Of a stretch of DNA of 64,000 nt, positions 13,808 through 25,800 are shown in pieces. Origin of the DNA: Strix aluco (Eukaryota; Chordata; Aves; Strigiformes; Strigidae); contig NC_133932.1 of NCBI RefSeq assembly GCF_031877795.1, forward strand, positions 40,004,180 to 40,068,179, in the 5' to 3' direction. The position numbers were made by a program, and so were the translations under genes. The notes under the pieces are model-generated. The model saw nothing but the letters and a program-made list of their open reading frames with translations. It did not search any database and was not told where the DNA came from. The number at the start of each line of letters is the position of its first letter. The stretch's first letter is position 1.

Positions 13808-16800
13808 GTGAGTATTCTTGAAGGGGATGTGAGGGCTGGGGGTGAGGAAGGGAGCGCGTTGTGTTTCTCTTTTTGTTAATTAAAGAAAAAATATATATAT
13901 ACACACATTTATGTGTATACACACACAGAAACGAGAGAGAGAGAGAAGTGATAAGTTAGACGTAGACTCTTTCAGAGCAGTTCAAAGCAGCCATCTTTTC
14001 TGAAATGTTGGGAAAACATACAGAAGTCAAGGGACTTATACATATTGTCACTCTGGTACTCAAAAAGTGGGGAGTAAAGCTCCCCCCTGCCCCCAACCCT
14101 ATCTTGACCAGTAGGAATTGTCTCAATACCATCTTCATGCAACATCAGAGCCTGTGCTAAGTGATGGGGAAGGGGGAATTCACAGAGACTGCTTTAGCTA
14201 TTGAGCATATGTGCGATATTGACCACTTATTTAGGGATCCAAGTTGATTGTGTGATCTGCAAAGAGAGATGTATCTAGTGTAGATGCCTCTATAGCTGAA
14301 CTGTGTGACAACTTCAAAGTCCTCTTACACCCTACAGTGTCTGTCTGTCACACCAGTATTCCCTCCCGTGAGCAGTTTGTCACTCTTCTGCCTGTGGGAC
14401 GGCTCTACAGTGAGTGCAGCTGCTTTGCTCTCTTCTTTCAGACCTTTGCAAAACTTCCTCCCTGTGAATGGCTTTTTTTTCTTCTTCATACAGCTTACCA
14501 GGGGATTAGATTTCTGAAATGAATGTTTAGAAGGCTTCTTAGTCCAAATGTCACCTCCTGTTTCAGCAGTGAATCATCTAATTTGTTTTCATTCTCCATC
14601 TCCTCCCAGTATGCATGGCCACTTACCTTAGTGCTCAGCTCAGCATCCAACTCCCACTTCAGGTAAATGAGTCACCTAAATAAGTACTTGGAGACAGTGG
14701 ACTGTCAGCAGCCCACTGACAGGTACCCACATTTCTTAAATCATCAGTGTGAAGTACTACCAACAGAAACTCTTCAAACTATCTAGTTCAGTTTCTTTTT
14801 CAGTTTGTTGTCCTTGTCCTTCCTGTGCTTTTTGTCCTATCTGTTGAGAATGTTGTCTGAGAAGCACAGGAGAAAGGAAATTAAACAGAGAGTGGCAGGC
14901 AAACTGTCAGGAGAAAAGGTATTGTAATGTAAGAATTTATAGGTAGAAATGTCAAAATTAGTTTGGTTGGAGGGGAGTGTAGGTATATGGGAATTCTTTT
15001 TTATTTACTTGTAAGAATTTTTTAATGTGCTTTTAATAACCTAGAATCTGATCTCATCCTGAAAACTATTGTTGCACTAATAGTCTGGCTTTTCTAAGGA
15101 TATGAGACCACTGATTTCTACAAGTTAGCATTGTGCATGGAAAAATGACGCTTTGAATGCTGTTACCTTACATCTTGTAAACACTGGAAATAGCCTACAC
15201 TATTGTTCAAAAAGGTTTGGAGAAGCTGAGTAGATAATTGGGTTGTACCTAGGGTAACCCCTCATGTATGGCCTATTATAAATTAAATGATTGAGAAATT
15301 AAACTATGAAAATGAACATAAATTTTATATGGGATTGCAGAGTGCTGATGGCCTGTAATGGAAGAGCTGACAGTATATGCACTTCAATTGTGATTTATAA
15401 CAAATTAAGTAAGCTGTGTAAACGCAGCAGTTCACATGTTGCCATTCATAATGATATATATTTCATTATGTGGAAGCCTTTTGGCGACAAACCTGTAGGT
15501 TGGTGTTCTGTTCCAGATGCTGTTTTGCTCATTTACTCCAAGCTGTTTAGTTTTAGGCTGAGGGTGTTCGTGTCAGAGCTGTCTGTAACAGGAGCTGCTC
15601 TGCCTCTCCAGCAGAGGATCACTGTGCCGGGGTAGATACACAGGTGGTCGTGTGTCTGGCTATGTATTACAACCCACTGAAAACCAGGCTCTATTCTTAC
15701 TGTATCTCTTCTCATATACCTAAAGCACAGCTTCAGAAGGGGAAGGAGACAGACTCTGTCCAGTGTTTGTGGCAGACGTTTGGGGAAGGAACAGCTGTTG
15801 AGCTCTAGCCTCAATGTAAGCCCTTTGCAACGAATGTAATTCATGATGGGTAGTCTGTACTTTAAGCTCTCCTACATCAGCTCCTTTCAGATGACTCACG
15901 CCTTTGGAGAGCACAGCACGTTTGATTTAGTCCTGTTGCAAAAATAATCTCTCAAATGTTAGCACTTTAAACTGAGAGGTTGCACTGTGCCTCTTGTTTG
16001 CTTTGTTTCTGGGTGGCTTGAGAGGCCATAAACCTGCCTGCTTTGGCACGTGGGAACCCCAGCCACAGGAGGGGGTTTGTTGCAGCAAGGCGTTGCATGT
16101 CCTCTACAGGAAGTATCCCAAGCAGTGCAAGTGTAACTGTCCCATTGTTCAGAAGGATGGGCTTGCTGTAGCATCGGCAGGTTCGGTGCCATGCAAAATA
16201 GCTGTAACACACTCAACAAAAAAAAAAGAAATGAGCCCACTCCCACTTATAATTACATCATCTATTGCTACACTTGTAAAGGACAGTCTGTTTCCTTGTA
16301 TTAATTCTCTGGCTCGTCTACCCTCCTCTCTCAGTATGAACTCTGGCAAATCTCTCAGAAAAGCTTCCTCCACTATTTTAGAGTGAATGGTATAAGAAAT
16401 GCTCTTCAGGAAACCATCCACACCTGCCTCTGCAAAACTTTTTCTGATTTTGAAGAAGAAACACACCCATTTTGTTTTATTTCTGATAAGAAAATGCAGC
16501 AACTGTAGCAAGTCCTTAGTACCTAGACAGGAATGGAAAGGGAAAATCGCTCAGAGTACCACACTGTGTTTGGTGCCACTACTCCATTCTTCTGGCCACC
16601 TGCTTGGCAGAGCATAGCTCTCAACTGAGGTCACTCTTGCTGTCCTCTTTCCCCTTTTACTGAGCCAAGATAACCAGAGCAAGAAAGGTTAATGATCCCA
16701 TCATTGCAAAGGAGACAAAAGCAGGAAAGCAATGATAGAAACCTCTAGCTGGTATAAACTATTATTTTGTCTTTCCTCTGCTGTATTTCCAGTTGACCAG

Positions 16801-19800
16801 GGTTACACTCTCTCAGCAAGTTGCATAACTTTGTCATGCCTCCAGATGAGTGAGTCCTGAAAACAATACAGGAGAATAACCTGGTGGATAAGTGGTCACA
16901 TAGAGAATACAAATGAAAAAGATAGTGCTAGAGAAGCTATGTTTGTATCTTCAGCAGACCAAGATTGGTTTTCCCGATCATTCATAAATACTGTTTGCCT
17001 TCTCTCTGATGTGGTGTGAAATTGGACCCAGTCTTATTTAGCAGTATAGATAGATTACCCTGTCATGATCCCACTGATCAGAAGCCCTTATGCAGGAAGA
17101 CACTGCTCCACTTTGCAAAACCAGGGTCTCCCAACAGAAGGTTGAAATACCACATGACAGAACCTGATGTAGAGAACCGTGGGGGCACCTTCCAGTTTTG
17201 ACTCTGCAAGTTTGTCATAGCGATGTGGGAAGAGTTGGACTTTTTAACGCTATATTTGTGCAACCTAATTTTGATTGCATCCATAATCTCATTGAAATGA
17301 GAAAATACCAATGACTACAGTTTGCATGGAAGCATGGGAGAATGAACTATTCTCATACTTCATATAGTTGTCCCATGATACAAGCAATGCCTTCCATCTG
17401 CCTCGTTGTACTGAAATGAGAGATATAGGCCAACCATAGCAACTACATTCAGTGTGTGCTGAATTTAAGTGGAAGGGGTTTTTTAAGATGAAAAAAGGGG
17501 AGGCGGAAAATAAGAAGAGTGGGTAATAAAGGAAATGTTCAGGGTGGAGTAAGACATGCTGGGATATTGAAAACAGAGGGGAAAGGCCTCATTCTTTCTT
17601 TTGCAGTAAAAGAAAGACACGATTTACCATTCCTGTCTTTGCCCGGGTATTCTGATAAATTGGCTTGATTCTCTGGTGCTTCTGACTCTGTGTTGATGAC
17701 CATAATACAGAATGGTTAGAGTCCTGTGTTCTAATATTAAAATCTATTGCAGAAGATCTATGGCACTGTATCCCTTTAAAAGCCCTTTATTGGTCTGTTT
17801 ACCTCCATAAAGCTTGTTTCATGTCAAGTAAAAGCATTAGGCTGCATCTATGCATAATTTGTATTCCACCTGGGAGAAACTGTACTCATTTAGTGGAACA
17901 ATCAACAGCTCAACTGTTGTTTTCAGGCACAAAATTTTGGTTTTTTTTCCCAGTGATCATGAAATTTCACATTCATAATATAATGCCCAAACTTGTCACT
18001 ATTAAAAACTTGCTAAATTATCCATAATGTATATGTCTAGTGCCTAAATACTGCTTAAGGATGGTAATGTGATTTGATCTATACCCATCCAAGCTCTCAT
18101 TTCATCTGTACTGGTTTGGATTGAAAAGGTGACAGTGTTGTTGGGAGTCAGAAGAGACTAGGCACTGAATGGTGCTGGAGATGAAATGCTAAATGCTTTC
18201 TGTAAGCGGCACCACTAACTCCTCTCTCCATCTTGTTTGTTAGAGCTGGTAATGCTGCTGGAATGGTGGTCAGGCACAGAGTGCACCTTGTTCTCTGACG
18301 AGGCCACTGTGAACACCTTTGGGAAAGAACATGTCATCATCATCTTGAATCACAACTTTGAAATCGACTTCTTGTGTGGCTGGACTATGACAGAGCGCTT
18401 CGGAGTGCTAGGGGTATGTGGGGCCATGAGCTTTCCCTTCATCTGGAGGATGACAGGTCTCTTTAAAACCCATGCACATACAGAATCACAGAGGCATCTA
18501 GGTTGGAAAAGAACTTGAAGATCACCTAGTCCAACCATTAACCTAACATTGACAGTTCCCAACTACACCGTATCCCTAAGCGCTATGTTGACCCTACGCT
18601 TAAACACCTCCAGGGATGGGGACTCCACCACCTCCCTGGGCAGCCCATTCCAACGCCTAACAACCGGTTCTGTAAAGAAATGCTTCCTAATATCTAGTCT
18701 AAACCTTCCCTGGTGCAACTTGAGGCCATTGCCTCTTGTCCTGTCACTTATTACTTGGTTAAAGAGGCTCATCCCCAGCTCTCTGCAACCTCCTTTCAGG
18801 CAGCTGTAGAGGGCCATGAGGTCTCCCCTCAGCCTCCTCTTCTCCAGACTAAACAACCCCAGTTCCCTCAGCTGATCCTCGTACGACATGTGCTCCAGAC
18901 CCTTCATCAGCTTCGTTGCCCTTCTCTGGACACGCTCGAGTCATTCAATGTCCTTTTTGTAGTGAGGGGCCCAAAACTGAACACAGTAATCGAGGTGCAG
19001 CCTCACCAGTGCCGAGTACAGGGGTAAGATCACTTCCCTGTCCCTGCTGGCCACGCTATTTCTGATACAAGCCAGGATGCCATTGGCCTTCTTGGCCGCC
19101 AGTTTCTTTGCATTTGAGTTTCCAGATATAACTCCATCAACTCTGTCATCTTAACTTTAATGTCTTTGTTTGATCTCATTGTACAAATCAGCAAATGACA
19201 CTTTTGAATTGTTGTTTTTGTTTTTCTCCAAGAGTTCCAAAGTTCTTGCTAAGAGGGAGCTGCTATACGTGCCCCTAATTGGCTGGACGTGGTATTTCCT
19301 TGAGATTGTTTTCTGCAAAAGGAAATGGGAAGAAGACAGAGATACGGTTATTGAAGGATTAAAACGTTTGGCTGATTATCCTGAATATATGTGGGTAAGT
19401 GGTGAGTTCCTCCTCCTCATTGCTAGGAGTGAAGGTACTCATGTGATTGTAGCCTTATGTATCAGGAGAAGGTCTGCTCACTACTTCCTTCAAGTGTTGT
19501 CAAGGAAGACCTGGGCTCTGTTTCAGGAGGTCTTTTGGGATATGCTGGTAAAGTGTTGCTCTATTTGCCTGTCAGTAACAGAAGTCATTTAGGAAAACAG
19601 TTCAGAAGCTTGCATAGATGATTAGAAGCTTGATGATAATTAAATAATAATCAGGCTTCTGTAATACTTGTTCATTTTGTCTGAACTTAATAAAAACAGC
19701 CCATATTTGATTACTAAATCTATATAACCTTAAGCTACATTTCTGAGGTAGGCTAAAAAGACACATAAACAAAAAAAATCTTCTCTGGAGAAGTGAGTGA

Positions 19801-22800
19801 ATTTGGGGGGGAATGCACAGACCATGGATTTTGATAGGAAGTTCTTGTTAGTATGTTCACGGATCTGTGAAATTACAGGTTTCCCAAAAAATGTCTATGA
19901 GAACATACAGCAAGCTTACATCTGCTTTTGCAGTTATGCTTTTCCTTTTTATTTTGACATTATTTGAAGTCAAGGGTGAAACATCTATGTTTCATTATGT
20001 GCAACATTATCAGATTTTACTGCAGCAACAGAGTGGTTTACTCAACCTATTAACCTTCTTTTAGCTTTGAATGCAAACGTTTTGATAAATTTACTGGTTT
20101 GCTTTTATAGCAGTGCGTGCAGTGTACAGTTATTTGGCTTATAAAACATTTTAAGAGGCTTTTTGTGCATTTTAAATGATTTTTCAGTATTACCCAGTAC
20201 AGCTTCTTAAAATGGATAGTGAAATAGTAAGCCTTAAACTAGCACACTGTGAATGCGTCAGTTGTGATTTTTCTATCATTACAAAGTTGTAAGAATCTGG
20301 AAGAATGTATTTTAAACTACTTAATTGCTTGAATATATGGATGTGAACTACATTTAATATATCTTTCTGATGAGTGTTGAAAAAAAGAATAAAAGAAAAA
20401 ACCCTACCAATTAAAAAATCTCAAGACTGTACTTTAGTTGCAAATCTATACATTTTAATGATTTTACAATTGAGAACCTAGGACTAGTCTCTAGGGAAAA
20501 CAACTTGAAAATATAAGTGCAAAATGTAGTTAGCATTGATTATTTAAATCAAGACTTCCTGCTTGGTAATTTAAATCCTGATTAAAATTGACTTGAGTAA
20601 ATCAGTTTCCTAATTTTTGTGCATTCTAAATGCCACGATTGGGGCTGTCTGCACAGTCTTCCTTGGTTAAGGTCTTTCTCACATGTGCAGTGCAGCGCAG
20701 CCAGTACCTTGCTCACAGCCTTGGTCCAGAAGGATCACTGTGCCATTGTGTAGAGGAGGGTGAGAATTTGGTATAAGAGCTTGTGTCGCAATCTCAACCC
20801 CAGTCTGCAGTGTTACTCTCTGTACCTTGTGCTGTCCGCACCACTTGGTGGTGGTGGTGGTTGGTCAGGTTTTCATAATGAATGTGCCCTCAAGGGCCAA
20901 ATGAAGATTACAGGACCAATCCCTGTTCTCTCACTGCACTCTAGCAGGTGTTACTTTTGAGTCTATGACTTTGCGGTTTCAACATCGTTTAACTTGCCTT
21001 TTGTGGTGCACACTATGTGGATACACTACAGAAAAAAAAAATCAAGCAACCACAGTACTGACAAATAGCAGATGTATAGTGATGCATTTGATAAGTCTTT
21101 CTTTCAAATTGCATCATTGCATGATACTGCTGTGAGAGTAGTAGCAGTCTTCCCTTCTCCCCCTCCATTGCTTGCCTGGAATGCAGAGGTTTGTGCATTC
21201 AAATGAAGCAATTGTTCCACTGGTGGCACAATGGGAGTGATGTCCACGTTTCAAAAAAGGCAAGGGATAAACAGAAATTTACCCTAGGGACCTCAGAAGA
21301 TCTTCGTTTGTCTGCTCTTGGCTTTGCATTGCTTCTGGTCTATCTTTCAACTGGAGCAGAGGCAATATAGAGGTTGGAGAAGGACAGATCAATGTTTTGT
21401 GCTGCTTGAAGTCAGTATGGTTACTCCGGATACCACAGTCTGATTGGTGCTTTACAAGATGAACAAAGTAAAGGTTCTAGGGAAAGGCACCTTTTTTTAT
21501 GAACACAACTGATACAAATGCAAAACAAAAAAAACCCATAAAAGCTTTCAGACAAACAAGTCTGTCTTCAGATGAGTAATTCTTGTTGTACAGTACAAAT
21601 TTTAAATGAGGTAGCTAGTGATTAATATGTTTTTTCCTGAAGTGGTCATGTACTGATATTTGAATTGCTTTTTCTGATTTGTAGATTAGTCCATCACCAG
21701 CCAGCCAAAGACTTCAGGGATTTTTCTTTTTTTAAGTAAAAGTTTCAGGTATAACCATTTCGACTTTTTGTCGCCTTAAATTTGGTACCAGTGTTGTTAA
21801 AATTAAATTGTAAATGAGTTGTGAGATGGTGCTTATGCCTAATACTTGATGACCAAATGAGACAATTGAAATGTGTGCGCATGCATGGATGTATGTTTAT
21901 CTCGTGCAAATTTTCAGTAGTCTGCTTGGTTTCTTTTGATCTCAAGATGTCCTTGGTTTTGCCTTTTGTCTCATTGTACTAGTTTCTCCTGTACTGTGAA
22001 GGAACTCGTTTTACGGAGACCAAGCATCGTATCAGTATGGAGGTAGCTGAATCCAAGGGGTTGCCTAAACTGAAATACCACCTGTTGCCCAGAACCAAAG
22101 GTTTTACCACTGCTGTCCAGTGTCTCAGGGGAACAGGTACTGGCAAGCTGCTATTTGTGCTTTGCATTAATTGTAAGGTGTTGTTTAGTGTACTCTGTGT
22201 AGCACAGTGTAGTATACTTTGTTGTTCATTATGCCCGTTACAATTAGTGAGTTGGCAGTAATAAGCATTCAGTGTGTCAACTGTTAATTTGTAAATTGCC
22301 ACATAACTCTCAGATAACGGTCTTAAAAAATATTAAACGTTTCATGTATGTCTTTGTTGCTTAGTTCATCAAGTCGTCTTGTGTTTTGATGATACGCATG
22401 CTACATAGATGGGAATGTCAGGTGGCTGATACAGTTAAATACAACATGTAAACACAAAGTAGTGAAGGACTCTGCTACCTGACATCATTAATGCAAGGCT
22501 TGCACAAGGCTCTGTCGCTGTCTAATGCAAGGATGCTGGCAACATTGTTGCTAGAATTGCTGCTATAACAGCCATATTTTCTTTTTTGCAACAGTTTCAG
22601 CAGTGTATGATGTAACACTAAATTTCAGAGGAAACAAGAACCCGTCTTTATTAGGAATTCTTTATGGAAAGAAATATGAAGCAGATATGTGTGTAAGGTG
22701 AGCATATAATGATGGAGGTGAGCCCTAAGATGCATGCTTTGGCATGTCAAAGTATATACAGACTTTACAGGGAAATGTCCTTTTCTGTAGTCCCCTTTTC

Positions 22801-25800
22801 CTTGTCCTTCAGGTTTCTCTGCAGGCCACAAAGACCTGCCTGTTTCCCCCCTGCTCCAATTCACTTTTGTGTGAGATCCCATGATAGCACCCAGCAAGTC
22901 AGAGACCACTGGACAGACTTTTAAAGCCTGGGTGTGACCCCACTGTCATTCCAGGGTTTCCCTGTTTTATGCAGTGAGGACACTTGTCTGCCTTTTTCAC
23001 TTCTCTGCTGGGAACAGAAAACCAACTGTTCTGCCCCCTTCGCAGTCCTCTGTGAGCATATGCAAATAGCCTGTCCAACTTCAGTAGTCTCTTGTAGTAA
23101 ACAGTGTAAAGCTCCTTACTGTGCCAGTTTCCTTCTCTCACATGGTTTGATTAGCAGATTAGAAGTTAAATAATGCTGAAATTCAGACATCATATGAATG
23201 AGGCAGGACATTCTTCACATTCCTCATTACTCTTTTGCCTGAAAGAGTAGCTGCTAACACCTAAGTCCATGCAGCATGTACACATGTACATGCACACACA
23301 CACATGCCTTCTCTTTCTTGCTTTCTCCTTCTGCTTTAAAGGCTTCCTTGTGATCGTAAAAACTACCAACCCTTTCCTGATGAATTTCTTCTTTTCCCTT
23401 TTATTGTTTGGACGTGACAAACAACCTGGTTGTTCTTCCCACAGTTCTTTTGACAGTTTACTTCTGCTTCTCTGGGGACTTCACCCACACTTTGGCAAAC
23501 ATTGCTATATTCTGGTGATGGTGTTGATGTTTGGTTTTTTTTAAAAAAAAAAAAAAAGAACAAGCCTTGCTACTTCCCCCCACACCTTTCCCCTCTGGCC
23601 TGGGGTCTGTGTGTTGCAGATGCATGGCACTGGCTCTATATATTGTCCTTCTAATGAAAGCAGGTACGTCTTCCCAGAGCCTTTTCCAGCAGTGAAAGAC
23701 TTTGTAGGGAATCACACTGATTATCCATTGTGTGGAGGTATAGCAGCAATAGTTTTGTGGAAGAAATACTATCCCAGGGGAGACTGCTGCAGCTCTAATG
23801 GGGAAGGAAAGGACACATGTTCCAGTTCTATTCTCAGATACTGCAACTTCCACAACATTTTAGTCTTTCTGTTGGAAAGAAGGCTGCGGAGGTGATGGGG
23901 AGCAAGACGGGGTCACTCATTTGCAAGGGTTTTCATTTTGACTATTTACACTTGCCAGACATATTCCTGATGAGGAAAGTGAGCGGACGACTTGCCAGCT
24001 AGCAAAACAGCTGGTCATCTGGTTGCCACCTGTAATTCCATACTGATGGCAGATGCGTGTAGCGTGTCTAGCTAGATCTGGGGTACACATGCATGGATGT
24101 ACATCTGTATAATTGAAGAGCTGCCTCATGCATTCCGTTAAATATCCTGTGGCTTGCTAATGCAGATGCAAGTTGGTTTTGGTGAGGTAGTGGGAGGAAA
24201 GAAGAGAAATGTAGTTTTCAATAGTCATTAGAAGAGGTTTGGATTCATAAAACTCTGAGGATGATGTTGCCAGGTAAAATTGCTAATTTTACCCTATCAA
24301 GGAAACTTAATTACTGTGTTCAGATAATTTTAATTTAAAATAAGTTTATGGCCTGAATCAACATTCTCAAGATGTTTTTCTACACTTGAATCTTTTTGTC
24401 TGTTTGGGAGAAGAAGCTATGAGAATAAGGAAACTGTTTTTACAATCTGTTTCCTGAAAATTGAATGTGTCCTTAATGTGTCAGCAGACTTAGCTTAGCT
24501 CAAAGAAAGGAGGAAGCACGTAAGCTCTTGTTCTTCGTATATGCATATGCAGTTACCTGTGCAGAGGTAAGAAGCTTAGCTCTCTGCAGAGGATCCCGTC
24601 TTTCTCCTGACTGGCTCCAGAGAAAATAATCTGCTAAATTACCAAATGTTATTGCTATGAGTTCCCTCTAGTGGTGAGAGCAATACAACGACAACTTTAC
24701 CAGAGAGCTTTCAGCAAATAACTTTTTACTGAGCTTTTATTGAACACTATTTATATTAATTGAGCAGCTCCTCCTGTTAGAGCTAATGAAAGTAAAACTA
24801 TAAAATCTGGTGTTCAGTTGGTTTGTTTATGGGATGCAGAAATTATTAGAAATGTGTTAAAATATCTTCCCTCTGCTGGTGCAGACCCGAAGGCTTTAAT
24901 TCGTACTGCGGAAATATATTCCCCTTTGAGCAGCAGCGAGTAAGTTGTATCTGGGATCGCTGTGACTAGAGCCCTCCCAGAGGTCACTCTTCTGTTGTTA
25001 CTACCCTGCTGTTAGAGAGCCCTGATACAGTCCCAAGTGTTACCAAAATATGTTCAGGCTGAGGGTAAGGTGTGTGCCTGCCCACTACAAACCAAGCAAC
25101 TTCTTTCTGAATCGATCCAGGACTGAGATGTGTGCCACTGAGAAAGGAGACGATACATTTGTGAGCATGTTAGTGGCCTTTCTTGGAAAATAAAAGCATG
25201 CAGGAAAATGATTGGCTCTTCACCACTAGAAAGAGGGTCTTAAAAGGTGCCTGTTCTTGGTGAGGTCAGGTCAGTACCAGGAGCTGGGCATAATTTTCAT
25301 ATGCACCTAGAACTGCATACCTCAGTCTGTAGGGCTGGAGAGGCAAGGGGAGAGAATTGCAGTCACTATGGAAGATGATGTTTTCCTTAGGGTTGGTACA
25401 AAGTGAATTTTTAACCACCCCGTCCATTCTTTTGAAAATGGGGTTTTTGCTAACAAAAGGTAACAAACAGTTATCCTGGGGTTTGCCACTTGCTTGTATT
25501 TTTCCAGCTCTGGGTGCCTCACTGGGAGTCAACCAGTGGCAGTTCCAGTGAAGGAAGAACAGTGAGTGGGAAATGCTTGTTTTACTAACGTGCTCTGAAA
25601 TTGATGGGAGCTTGTACAGTTTCTTTTGTTGTAGGAATCTGAGTTTTTAGGTGGAGAATCAGTTGTTATTTAAGTCCCAGTTTTTCTCTGCCTTTAAGAC
25701 TTCTGCCATCAGTGACAGTGTTACCTGTAGCTTATGCCCTTCATTGAATGCAAGATCTTCCCTAGTAGAGGTCTAAAGTCAAATAGCTGGATTTTTCCTT

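Noticed and set aside
18237..18518. ORF running through AGPAT3 exon 2 into the intron and CR1
   Set aside because: It is only exon 2 read through its donor. The real exon ends at 18413, as shown by the fit with exon 3.
18713..19027. + strand ORF inside the CR1
   Set aside because: It is the antisense shadow of CR1 ORF2. The matching one at 48748-49011 is rejected for the same reason.
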